Source: Anthropogastromicrobium sp963626545 (GTDB lineage Bacteria > Bacillota > Clostridia > Lachnospirales > Lachnospiraceae). From it: a stretch of 64,000 nt of DNA. Shown here one piece after another: positions 1-7,777 of the stretch. The stretch spans positions 1 to 64,000 of the forward strand of contig CAVFYJ010000003.1 in NCBI GenBank assembly GCA_963626545.1. Reading direction: 5' to 3'. Every line of letters begins with the position of its first letter. The first letter of the stretch is position 1. A program made the translations under genes and the position numbers. The notes under the pieces are model-generated. The model did no database searches. It saw nothing but the letters and a program-made list of their open reading frames with translations, and had not been told where the DNA came from.

Positions 1-235
1 GGCGCTTTCATCTCGGTCATTGAATGGCCGAGGATTCCCGCGCCAGATTCCTAAAAATATACAGGATAAAAAAATACAGTCTATTTCTAATGGTAAGATA
101 AAAAACTATCAGAAATAGACTGTTTTTAATTGCCAAAATATTTAAAATAGTAATATCCGAATTGTGAATATCCGCTTGGATTAAAACTGGAAATTTACAG
201 ACACAAGGGATAAATAAAGATAAACGAAAGATTAT
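1..235. other. Intergenic edge with possible gene tail and short palindrome
   Basis: Frame 1 is open from base 1 to a TAA at 52-54 and could be the last 17 codons of a gene entering from outside the window, but this is too short to identify. Bases 12-32 form an imperfect palindrome (arms CTCGGTCATT and AATGGCCGAG). A clear terminator follows at 76-127. Between 128 and 235 I see AT-rich DNA without a convincing promoter or a strong ribosome binding site for the next reading frame. Confidence 0.35.
76..127 (+). terminator. Rho-independent terminator
   Basis: A perfect 13-bp inverted repeat (ACAGTCTATTTCT at 76-88 and AGAAATAGACTGT at 111-123) is followed by a T run at 122-126. The A-rich 5' side would also let it work on the minus strand. 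It closes whatever gene lies left of the window. Confidence 0.75.
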
Positions 236-1333
236 ATGAAAGCTTCTAGTGAAGGATATGAAATAAAGCAGGCACTTGGTACGGATATGGGTGATTATAA
301 TTTTGCCTTAACATCATTTGAAGATGCCGTATTTGTATCATATGGAGAATTTTCTGAATACTGTGGTGTATGGTTGAATGGTAACAAACTGGAGGAAGGC
401 AAAGATTATGATGCAGAATCTGGAAGTACCAGAATAACGATTCATGGTGAAACATTCGAAAATACAGATTATGTAAATCAGGATGGAGAAAACACCATTG
501 CAATTGAGTTTCGTAAGGGTGGAGACAGAAATGAAGAACTTAAGAGAACATCTCAAAATTTCACCATCAATGCGCCGAAGCCTACTGAGCCAGAATCAAA
601 GCCAACGATTGAACCAACTACTGAAGAACCAACGAAACCAACAGTAGCACCAACTGCTGAGGAAACGACAAAGCCAACAGTTGAACCAACAACCATTGAA
701 GAATCGACAGAGAAAGTTACAACAGTGCAGGCAATTACGAAGGAAGAACCAACAACTGTAGCTAAGTCTGAAGAACCAAAGTCTACAGCATCTTCTACGG
801 AGACACCAGAAACAGCATCAACCGCAAAAGAAAATGAGACAAGTGCAAGTTCCACTGAAACAACAGCAGCGTCAGTAAAGTGTACGGTAAAGATGATTGA
901 TGCAGAAAACAAGGCAATTGACAATTTAAATCTTGAACTTCATTCAACACCACAGAAGGCAGTAACAGATGCAAATGGCTGCGCAGCCTTTGAATCAATC
1001 GAATTTGGTTCTCATACGCTTTATGTAAAGAATACAAATGGAACAACAGAAGGTTCTGTATCCTTTACAATTGCAGAGGGAAATGCGTTAGCATTGAATG
1101 GCAATGTAATCACTGCACCAAATGGAGCAAATTTCATTTTGACTGTCCGTTATGATCAGAATAATCTGGAATTGGTATCTGTTCATGATAATACAGCAAG
1201 TTCCTCTGAAGTTATCCTTGGAATTGAGGATTATGCAGAGTGGATTGGTGCATTTCTGTTCGGAATTGGTATTGCAATGGTAATGTGTCTTTGTGCGTAT
1301 GCAATCAGCAGTGCGGCAAGAAGACGCAAATAA
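236..1333 (+). CDS. Surface-protein remnant: Thr/Pro/Glu-rich linker plus C-terminal membrane anchor
   Basis: The 365-residue product is not assigned to a named family. Residues 1-110 look like a beta-rich extracellular domain (motifs WLNGNKLEEGKDYD and NTIAIEFRKGG resemble X2/Ig-like modules). Residues about 115-215 are a low-complexity linker of repeated EPT, KPT and PTTEE units. Residues about 217-315 resemble a carboxypeptidase-regulatory/Cna-B-type Ig fold. A hydrophobic helix near 338-358 ends in RRRK, as in a surface anchor. No signal peptide is present, no good ribosome binding site precedes the ATG at 236, and an in-frame stop lies at 221-223. This suggests that the 5' part of a longer secreted protein has been lost. 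It could be a pseudogene or a gene whose true start is elsewhere. Confidence 0.55.
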   Translation: MKASSEGYEIKQALGTDMGDYNFALTSFEDAVFVSYGEFSEYCGVWLNGNKLEEGKDYDAESGSTRITIHGETFENTDYVNQDGENTIAIEFRKGGDRNEELKRTSQNFTINAPKPTEPESKPTIEPTTEEPTKPTVAPTAEETTKPTVEPTTIEESTEKVTTVQAITKEEPTTVAKSEEPKSTASSTETPETASTAKENETSASSTETTAASVKCTVKMIDAENKAIDNLNLELHSTPQKAVTDANGCAAFESIEFGSHTLYVKNTNGTTEGSVSFTIAEGNALALNGNVITAPNGANFILTVRYDQNNLELVSVHDNTASSSEVILGIEDYAEWIGAFLFGIGIAMVMCLCAYAISSAARRRK

Positions 1334-1357
1334 ATAGTGTTAAAATCTTTTTCAATA

Positions 1358-1386
1358 TTGCAAAACATAAGTTCTAATGCTACAAT
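1358..1386 (+). promoter_or_regulatory. Sigma-A-type promoter for the Rpn-like gene
   Basis: TTGCAA at 1358-1363 and TACAAT at 1381-1386 are separated by exactly 17 bp. Transcription would begin near 1393, about 110 bases before the next gene. No terminator separates it from the preceding frame. Confidence 0.5.
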
Positions 1387-1504
1387 GAAATTGAAAGGAG
1401 ACCTTTTTTACACGTACAAATGAGAAAACGGTGTTAGCCGGCAAAATACACCAGATAAAATCCCCAATTTGGGAAATACATAGAGAAAAATTGGAGGAGT
1501 TTTG

Positions 1505-2545
1505 ATGGTTCAATCAAAAGAAAAGCAGCCCGGTGCGAAACTACAATGGCATCCAGCATTCTGTGCAGCGGCAGAGCTTGAACTTCGCTTTAATAAAGCC
1601 GATCTCGAATTTAAACGAGAATACAATTTAAGTAAGAAGCCGCTACAGATGGATTTGTTAATCATTGAGAAACGAAAGAATGTGCAGATTCAAAATGAAA
1701 TCGGAGCGATCTTTCGTGGACATAATGTGATTGAGTACAAGTCACCAGATGATGGTATGACGATTGACGATTTTTTCAAGACACTGGGATATGCTTACCT
1801 GTACAAAGGCTTAGGAGAGAAGGTTGATCAAATTCCGTTGGAAGAATTAACAGTGTCTCTTTTCAGAGCATCAGCACCTAAGCAATTGTTTAAGCAACTT
1901 ATTGGCTACGGATATAAAATCGAACAGCACATGTCTGGTATATACTATGTACAAGGGTTTGCGGTTCCGATCCAGATTGTTGTAACGAAGGGATTGGATT
2001 CCAAGAATCATGAAAGCCTAAAAGTATTGTCGAGAAGTGCAGAAAAGGAAGATATCCAGAAATTTACCGAGCTGGCAAGGGATTTTTCAGAGCCAGGTGA
2101 TAAGGAAAAGGCAGATGCAGTGCTTCAGGTAAGCGTGGCTGCAAACAGAGAAAAATATGATGAAGTCAGGAGGTCAGAAAATATGTGTGAAGCATTACGA
2201 GAACTTATGAAGGAAGAAATCGAGCAGGAATTGGAAAAGGCACGTAAAGAAGGCCTGCGATTGGGAAAGGAGGAAGGCAAACAGGTTGGAGAGCAGCAGG
2301 GTCGTGAGACTGGTCGAGCACAGGGGCTTGAAGAAGGCCGAGCAGAAGGCCGAGCAGAGGGCCGGGCAGAGGGCCGGGCAGAGGGCCGGGCAGAGGGTCA
2401 CTCCGAAGGCAAAACTCAGGCGAAAAAGGAGATGGCTTATGAGCTTTACCACGAAGAGGGATTCAGCATTGAGCGAATTGCAAAGTTACTCAAGCTGGAT
2501 CGTGAAACGGTAGAGAAGTGGCTGCAGGAAAAGACAACTGCATAA
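1505..2545 (+). CDS. Rpn/PD-(D/E)XK nuclease-like protein with EGRA repeats
   Basis: This 346-residue protein resembles the Rpn/PD-(D/E)XK transposase-nuclease-like proteins that are multi-copy in Lachnospiraceae. The candidate catalytic core is the Asp in LQMDLLIIE (about residue 50) followed by the E-Y-K of NVIEYKSPDDG (about residue 78), which is the D...ExK arrangement. Residues 230-305 are highly charged and contain a run of about five EGRA tetrapeptides encoded by a 12-bp DNA repeat at 2332-2398. The last 40 residues (ELYHEEGFSIERIAKLLKLD) look like a helix-turn-helix. I chose ATG 1505 over TTG 1502 because GGAGG at 1493-1497 is better spaced for it. Nuclease activity is inferred, not shown. 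Confidence 0.7.
   Translation: MVQSKEKQPGAKLQWHPAFCAAAELELRFNKADLEFKREYNLSKKPLQMDLLIIEKRKNVQIQNEIGAIFRGHNVIEYKSPDDGMTIDDFFKTLGYAYLYKGLGEKVDQIPLEELTVSLFRASAPKQLFKQLIGYGYKIEQHMSGIYYVQGFAVPIQIVVTKGLDSKNHESLKVLSRSAEKEDIQKFTELARDFSEPGDKEKADAVLQVSVAANREKYDEVRRSENMCEALRELMKEEIEQELEKARKEGLRLGKEEGKQVGEQQGRETGRAQGLEEGRAEGRAEGRAEGRAEGRAEGHSEGKTQAKKEMAYELYHEEGFSIERIAKLLKLDRETVEKWLQEKTTA
2332..2398 (+). repeat. 12-bp tandem repeat inside the Rpn-like gene
   Basis: About five copies of a 12-bp unit, with consensus GCCGGGCAGAGG and older copies reading GCCGAGCAGAAG, encode repeating Gly-Arg-Ala-Glu. The last three copies are identical, pointing to recent slippage. Unit gain or loss keeps the frame. Confidence 0.85.
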
Positions 2546-2580
2546 ATAAGACAACATAACGATGAAATAAAATGATACCA

Positions 2581-2611
2581 GGGTCAAAAGGTCAGAAAGC
2601 CTTTTGACCCC
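2581..2611 (+). terminator. Strong hairpin downstream of Rpn-like gene
   Basis: An 11-bp perfect stem (GGGTCAAAAGG at 2581-2591 and CCTTTTGACCC at 2600-2610) has an 8-base loop. It lacks a T run, so it may act as an mRNA 3'-end stabiliser rather than a classic terminator. The sequence around it, GATACCAGGG then GTCA, resembles the hairpin after asnS at 21446-21518. Confidence 0.55.
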
Positions 2612-2676
2612 AACATCATAAAATAGTGACACAAAAGAATAAAACAAAATAACAAGGCATAATTACAATTGCCTGG

Positions 2677-2711
2677 GAGGGTGGACATTTCATATGCTCC
2701 ACCCTCTTTTC
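2677..2711 (+). terminator. Rho-independent terminator
   Basis: GAGGGTGGA at 2677-2685 pairs with TCCACCCTC at 2698-2706 and is followed by TTTT. It separates the Rpn-like gene from the folate genes. A possible -10 box for folC (TATAAT at 2784-2789) follows, with no clear -35. Confidence 0.75.
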
Positions 2712-2844
2712 TATTGTCTTTTATTTGTTTAAAATGTCGTGAAAAACCGCCAAAGCCTTTACTAAACCGAAAATTTATATTATTATAATAGCATGGTCAA
2801 AAGTTCGGAATTTATCTGACGAAAGACCTTGAAAGGGGGACGTC

Positions 2845-4131
2845 ATGGACTTTTTGGAAGCACAAAATTACTTAGAAAAAGTGCGAAGTCAAAAGGGAAT
2901 CGTTCTGGGACTGGACACAATGCGCCATCTGATGGCAGAACTTAAAATGCCGCAGGACAAAGTTAAATTTATCCAGATTGCGGGAACAAATGGAAAAGGC
3001 TCAACGGCAGCCTACCTCACCTCTATTTTATCGGAGGCAGGAATCCGTGTGGGACGATATACATCACCAGCTGTATTTTCTAGTACGGAGCAGTATTGGG
3101 CATGCGGAAGTTGTATCAGCGAGGAAGAATATGCGCGCGGCATGACAGAGGTTTCGCAGGCAGCAGCACGACTCGACGGAGAAGCGCCGACTGCATTTGA
3201 GCAGGAGACGGCATTGGCTCTCTGGTATTTTGCTGAGAAAAACTGCGAACTTGCAATCTTAGAGGCCGGTCTTGGCGGAGATATGGATGCCACGAATATT
3301 GTAACAACAACCGTGTGCAGCATCCTGACCTCAATCAGCATGGACCATTGCCGAATCCTTGGAAATAAAATTAGTGAGATTGCAGCACACAAGGCAGGCA
3401 TCATAAAACCGGGTGCTCCGGTGATTTGTATGGAGCAGGAAAAGGCTGCAATGGAGCCGATTCGCGCGGCAGCAAAAAATGCAGGCAGTCCACTGTACGA
3501 AGTACGTCACGACGAGGTACGCCAGATTTTTTCCGACAAACGAGAGAGCGTCCTGTTTTTTAAGGACTTTGAAAATCTCCGCCTAAAAATGCTTGGAACC
3601 TGTCAGCCTGAAAATGCGGCACTTGCCGTACAGACAGCAAGTGTACTTAGCAGTACGTATCCAATTACCAGAGCAAATATCTATGACGGCCTTGAAAAGA
3701 CGCGCTGGGACGGGCGCTTTGAGATGCATGTCGGTTCGCCAGATATCGTTCTCGATGGTGCGCATAATCCAGATGGCATTAAGCGTCTGCGTGAATCGGT
3801 CAATCGTTTCTACGGGGCAGCACCAGTCTGCTACATATGTGGTGTGTTAGCAGATAAGGATTACGAAAAAGAAATCGGTATTCTATTTGGACGAGCATCA
3901 CAAGTTCTTACAGTAACACCGCCATCGCCGCGGGCAATGAAAAGCACCGCTTTGAAGGCTGCAATCAAAAAGCGTTTCCCACAATTAAAGGTCACTTCAT
4001 TTGACAGTGAAGACGGTATTGAAAAAGCGATGGAAGCAGCCGTTTCACAGAACAATCCAGTGGTTGTCTGCGGAACACTTACCATTCTTTCAAGAGCAAA
4101 AGAGTGGATGAAACGCAACGACAGACTGTAA
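2845..4131 (+). CDS. folC: Bifunctional dihydrofolate/folylpolyglutamate synthase
   Basis: FolC adds glutamate to dihydropteroate to make dihydrofolate and then extends the gamma-glutamyl tail of reduced folates in the cytosol, using ATP. The 428-residue length fits the family. The Mur-ligase P-loop GTNGKGST is at residues 47-54, the family Asp/His region LDGAHNPDG is near residue 308, and the metal-site region EAGLGGDMDATN is near 143. The family motif TSPHL reads TSPAV here. AAGGGGG precedes the ATG. It is the first gene of a folC-folE-folP-folBK cluster, all on one strand, which supports the pathway assignment. Confidence 0.93.
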   Translation: MDFLEAQNYLEKVRSQKGIVLGLDTMRHLMAELKMPQDKVKFIQIAGTNGKGSTAAYLTSILSEAGIRVGRYTSPAVFSSTEQYWACGSCISEEEYARGMTEVSQAAARLDGEAPTAFEQETALALWYFAEKNCELAILEAGLGGDMDATNIVTTTVCSILTSISMDHCRILGNKISEIAAHKAGIIKPGAPVICMEQEKAAMEPIRAAAKNAGSPLYEVRHDEVRQIFSDKRESVLFFKDFENLRLKMLGTCQPENAALAVQTASVLSSTYPITRANIYDGLEKTRWDGRFEMHVGSPDIVLDGAHNPDGIKRLRESVNRFYGAAPVCYICGVLADKDYEKEIGILFGRASQVLTVTPPSPRAMKSTALKAAIKKRFPQLKVTSFDSEDGIEKAMEAAVSQNNPVVVCGTLTILSRAKEWMKRNDRL

Positions 4132-4186
4132 GCAGAAAATGAATAAGTACAAAACTGCAATAGTTTAAAAATAGAGAAGAGGAATC

Positions 4187-4738
4187 ATGGATAAAGAAAA
4201 GATCGAGCAGGCGGTACGCCTGTTTTTGGAGGGAATCGGTGAGGACCCAGACAGAGAGGGACTGGTGGGAACTCCCGACCGTGTTGCACGCATGTGCAGC
4301 GAGATATATGGCGGACTGGGACAGGACGCCGGACAGTATTTAAAGACAACATTTGAGGCAAGGAACAACGAGCTGATCTTGGAAAAGGACATTGATCTGT
4401 ATTCCGTGTGTGAGCATCATCTGCTTCCATTTTATGGAAAAGCGCATATCGCGTATATTCCAGATGACCGTGTAGCAGGTTTGTCGAAGCTGGCACGAAC
4501 ACTTGAAGTATTTGCCAAGCGTCCGCAAATTCAGGAGCAGTTGACTGCACAGACAGCAGATGCGCTGATGGAGCATCTAAAGCCAAAGGGTGTGATGGTT
4601 GTCATTGAGGCGGAGCATATGTGTATGACGATGCGTGGTGTTCGAAAGCCGGGTACCAAGACCTTAACCTATGTGTGCAGAGGTGTGTTTGAAAATAATG
4701 ATGAGCTGATCAATCGCGTTCTGATGATGATTCGCTAA
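4187..4738 (+). CDS. folE: GTP cyclohydrolase I
   Basis: FolE converts GTP to 7,8-dihydroneopterin triphosphate, the first step of folate synthesis. At 183 residues it has the usual bacterial type IA size. The zinc ligands sit in SVCEHHLLPF (Cys and His) and EHMCMTMRG (Cys), and the substrate-binding stretch RVAGLSKLAR is intact. It begins 55 bp after folC behind GAAGAGG and ends 14 bp before folP, so co-transcription is very likely. Confidence 0.96.
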   Translation: MDKEKIEQAVRLFLEGIGEDPDREGLVGTPDRVARMCSEIYGGLGQDAGQYLKTTFEARNNELILEKDIDLYSVCEHHLLPFYGKAHIAYIPDDRVAGLSKLARTLEVFAKRPQIQEQLTAQTADALMEHLKPKGVMVVIEAEHMCMTMRGVRKPGTKTLTYVCRGVFENNDELINRVLMMIR

Positions 4739-4752
4739 ATTGGAGGAAGACG

Positions 4753-5559
4753 ATGAGAATAGGAAACAGAGACTTTCAGACAAGTGGACACACCTATGTG
4801 ATGGGAATTTTAAATGTAACGCCGGATTCCTTTTCCGATGGCGGACGCTGGAATCATATGGACGATGCGCTATTTCATGCGCAGAGCATGATTGACGAGG
4901 GGGCAGATATCTTAGATATCGGAGGCGAGTCTACCCGCCCGGGCTACACTAGAATTTCAGATGAAGAAGAAATTGCCCGTGTGACACCAGTCATCGAGGC
5001 GTTAAAGAGTCGTTTTGACATTCCGCTTTCTGTAGACACTTACAAATCAGGTGTTGCAAAGGCTGCAATCGCAGCAGGTGCCGATCTGGTAAATGATATC
5101 TGGGGCTTAAAGGCCGATCCGAAGATGGCAGAGGTCATTGCAAAAGCGAAAGTGCCATCCTGTCTGATGCATAATCGTGAAACAGCTGTTTACAATCAGT
5201 TTTTAGACGATGTGGTAGCTGACTTAAAAGAGACACTTACTATTGCCGAAAAAGCTGGAATTTGCAAGGATACGATCATTCTCGATCCGGGTGTAGGCTT
5301 TGCAAAAAGCTACGAGCAAAACTTGGCAATTACAAATCACCTTGAAGTGTTAGATGCTCTTGGCTGTCCGGTGCTTTTTGGAACCAGTCGCAAATCTATG
5401 ATTGGGCTGACACTGAATTTGCCATCCGATCAGAGAGAAGAAGGCACAATGGTAACGACCGTCTGGGCAGTACAGAAGGGCTGTATGTTTGTGCGTGTCC
5501 ACAACGTACAGGCAAATGTTAGAGCAATCAAGATGGCAGAGGCATTGCTTCGAAATTAA
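4753..5559 (+). CDS. folP: Dihydropteroate synthase
   Basis: FolP condenses the pterin pyrophosphate made by FolK with p-aminobenzoate; it is the sulfonamide target. The 268-residue protein carries the two classic signatures GILNVTPDSFSDGG (near residue 19) and DIGGESTRPG (near residue 56), as well as the FGTSRKSMIG loop near the C-terminus. The start follows GGAGGAAG. It lies between folE and the folB-folK fusion. Confidence 0.96.
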   Translation: MRIGNRDFQTSGHTYVMGILNVTPDSFSDGGRWNHMDDALFHAQSMIDEGADILDIGGESTRPGYTRISDEEEIARVTPVIEALKSRFDIPLSVDTYKSGVAKAAIAAGADLVNDIWGLKADPKMAEVIAKAKVPSCLMHNRETAVYNQFLDDVVADLKETLTIAEKAGICKDTIILDPGVGFAKSYEQNLAITNHLEVLDALGCPVLFGTSRKSMIGLTLNLPSDQREEGTMVTTVWAVQKGCMFVRVHNVQANVRAIKMAEALLRN

Positions 5560-5570
5560 GAACAGCCATA

Positions 5571-5670
5571 AGAACAAACATAGCCATAAGAGCAAATATA
5601 AGAAATCAAAATCATAAGAAATTATGAGAAATTATAAGAAATTATAAGAAATTAGAAATATAAAAGGACA
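5571..5670 (+). repeat. Degenerate A-rich ATAAGAAATTAT repeats between folP and folBK
   Basis: The 120-bp spacer consists largely of variants of CATAAGA and then near-exact 12- to 13-bp copies of ATAAGAAATTAT at about 5610-5655. It looks like slippage-derived sequence. No gene, terminator or promoter is evident. Confidence 0.6.
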
Positions 5671-5681
5671 TTTGATAAAGA

Positions 5682-6503
5682 ATGGATAAAATAGAAATCA
5701 GAGGGCTTGAAGTATTTGCCCACCATGGAGTATATGAGGAAGAACAGCGCCTCGGACAAAAATTTGTCGTGTCAGCGGTGCTGTATCTGAATACGACAGC
5801 CGCAGCGCAGACAGACGATTTAGACAAGACTGTGAACTATGGAGCAATCTCCCGACAGATCACGCAGATTTTACAGCGTGAGAACCATAAGCTTTTAGAG
5901 CGCGTAGCAGCGGTCACAGCCGAAGAAGTTTTGTTGACCAATCCGCTCATTCAGGGCATCACCATCAAAATTGAAAAGCCTTGGGCACCGGTTGGATTGC
6001 CGTTAGAGACAGTATCCGTCGAGACCACGAGAATGTGGCATCAGGCATACATTGCGCTCGGTTCCAACCTTGGCGAAAAGAAAAATTATCTGGATGTTGC
6101 AAACGATGAATTAAAGGAAACAAAGGGCATTCAAATCGAGACCGTATCTGACTGGATTGAGACAGAACCATATGGGTATCTTGACCAGCCAAACTTTTTA
6201 AATGGCTGTGCATGCCTTCGCACCTGGCTGGAGCCATTCGCACTTCTAGACGTGCTTCAGAGCATCGAGGCAAAGGCAGGTCGTGAGCGCAAAATTCACT
6301 GGGGACCGAGAACCTTAGACTTGGATCTTCTTTTTTATGACGATCAGATTCTTGGAACAAAGAGACTCATTGTGCCGCATCCAGAAATCGAAAAGAGAAG
6401 CTTTGTATTGGAGCCGATGGCGCAGATCGCACCGTGGCTTCGTCATCCGGTCAGCAAGAAAACAATCAAACAGCTGCTCGAAGAATTAAATGCAAAGCAG
6501 TGA
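5682..6503 (+). CDS. folK: Fused dihydroneopterin aldolase and HPPK (FolB-FolK)
   Basis: One 273-residue chain joins two consecutive folate enzymes. Residues 1 to about 120 are dihydroneopterin aldolase (IRGLEVFAHHGVYEEEQ, then LLERVAAVTAEEV), which cleaves dihydroneopterin to 6-hydroxymethyl-dihydropterin. Residues about 124-273 are 6-hydroxymethyl-dihydropterin pyrophosphokinase, recognised by YIALGSNLGEK at its start and the WGPRTLDLDLLFYDD metal-binding motif. The fusion would pass the product directly from one active site to the other. With folC, folE and folP this covers most of the pterin branch; dihydrofolate reductase and the pab genes are not in the window. Confidence 0.94.
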   Translation: MDKIEIRGLEVFAHHGVYEEEQRLGQKFVVSAVLYLNTTAAAQTDDLDKTVNYGAISRQITQILQRENHKLLERVAAVTAEEVLLTNPLIQGITIKIEKPWAPVGLPLETVSVETTRMWHQAYIALGSNLGEKKNYLDVANDELKETKGIQIETVSDWIETEPYGYLDQPNFLNGCACLRTWLEPFALLDVLQSIEAKAGRERKIHWGPRTLDLDLLFYDDQILGTKRLIVPHPEIEKRSFVLEPMAQIAPWLRHPVSKKTIKQLLEELNAKQ

Positions 6504-6615
6504 AAGGAAAGCAGCAAAGATAAAACAATAAATGCGAAGCAGTAAATGAACAAAAGTTTACTTCTATAAAATTACAAGTTATTAAGTTAAGTGAGTAAGT
6601 GAGGAAGAAAAATAC

Positions 6616-7746
6616 ATGTTAGATTTATCAGAATCCAGAGCGCAGATTGATGTGATCGACAAAGAGATTACGCGTCTGTTTCAAAAGCGCATTGACGTGT
6701 GCAGAGATGTAGCCGCCTATAAGATCCAGAATAATAAAAAAGTCTTAGACAAGATGAGAGAAAATCAAAAGCTGGAAACCTTGTCACAGCTTGCTGAGGA
6801 TGGTTTTAAGGAACATGGCATTCAGGATCTGTTTACACAGGTTATGGCAATCTGCCGTAAGCGCCAGTATCAGATCATGAAAGAAGAGGGCGTTGCCCAG
6901 CCAGTTCCATTTGCTCCTATCGATGCCATCGAAAAGGAAAACGTGAAGGTTGTATTTCAGGGTGTAGAGGGCGCATACAGCCATGCTGCATCAATGGCAT
7001 ATTTTGGCGAGTCTGCCGAGTATTTCCATGTGCCAAACTTTGAGGAAGTCATGAAGGCAGTCGCACAGGGAGAAGCGGATTTCGGTGTGCTTCCACTGGA
7101 AAATTCCAGCGCCGGACAGGTCGGTGACGTGTATGATCTGTTGACACGCTACGACAATACCATCGTTGGCGAATATTATCTGCCAGTGCGTCATTGTCTG
7201 CTTGGCTTAAAGGGTGCCACGATCAATGAGATTCAGACCGTTTACTCTCATCCGCAGGGATTAATGCAGTGCGCAAAGTTCTTAAACGAGCACGCAGATT
7301 GGCAGCAGATCAGCCAGGCAAACACTGCTGTATCGGCACAGAAGGTCATCAAAGAGAACAATCCAAAGACGGCCGCCATTGCCAGTGCCACCGCAGCAAA
7401 GCTGTATGGTCTTGAAATTCTTGAGGAAGGCATCAACGATAATAAGACAAACACAACAAGATTTATTATCGTATGCAATAAAAAAATTTATTGCAAGCAG
7501 GCATCAAAGATCTCGATCATGTTTGAGATCCCTCATGAGAGCGGAAGCTTGTACACGATTTTGTCCCATATGATCTACAACGATCTGAACATGACCAAAA
7601 TCGAGTCCAGACCGATTCAGGAGCAGCCATTTGAGTATCGTTTCTTCGTCGATTTTGAAGGAAACTTAGCTGACGCAGCAGTTGAGAATGCACTTCTTGG
7701 CATCAACGAAGAAGTTGCCCACTTAAAGATTTTAGGAAACTATTAA
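6616..7746 (+). CDS. pheA: Bifunctional chorismate mutase/prephenate dehydratase
   Basis: PheA takes chorismate to prephenate and on to phenylpyruvate in phenylalanine synthesis. The 376-residue chain has an AroQ-type mutase domain (residues 1 to about 85, with the R11-like Arg in ESRAQIDVIDKEI), a dehydratase domain (about 113-290, with VEGAYSH, PLENSSAGQV and the catalytic TTRF), and an ACT domain (about 300-376, with HESGSLY and the ESRP motif) that normally gives feedback inhibition by phenylalanine. It lies 112 bp after folK and 31 bp before the next gene, in the same direction. Confidence 0.96.
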   Translation: MLDLSESRAQIDVIDKEITRLFQKRIDVCRDVAAYKIQNNKKVLDKMRENQKLETLSQLAEDGFKEHGIQDLFTQVMAICRKRQYQIMKEEGVAQPVPFAPIDAIEKENVKVVFQGVEGAYSHAASMAYFGESAEYFHVPNFEEVMKAVAQGEADFGVLPLENSSAGQVGDVYDLLTRYDNTIVGEYYLPVRHCLLGLKGATINEIQTVYSHPQGLMQCAKFLNEHADWQQISQANTAVSAQKVIKENNPKTAAIASATAAKLYGLEILEEGINDNKTNTTRFIIVCNKKIYCKQASKISIMFEIPHESGSLYTILSHMIYNDLNMTKIESRPIQEQPFEYRFFVDFEGNLADAAVENALLGINEEVAHLKILGNY

Positions 7747-7777
7747 AGTATTAACGAGAAAGCAACAGGGAATTGAC

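Noticed and set aside
12..32. Transposon-end hairpin at the left edge
   Set aside because: A short imperfect palindrome alone, with no transposase or target duplication in view, is not enough to call an insertion sequence.
553..924. Minus-strand frame rich in Val/Ser opposite the surface protein
   Set aside because: It is the complement of the repetitive Thr/Pro/Glu linker and has no start signal.
2332..2398. CRISPR-like short tandem repeat
   Set aside because: The 12-bp units are contiguous, lack spacers and encode an in-frame EGRA protein repeat.
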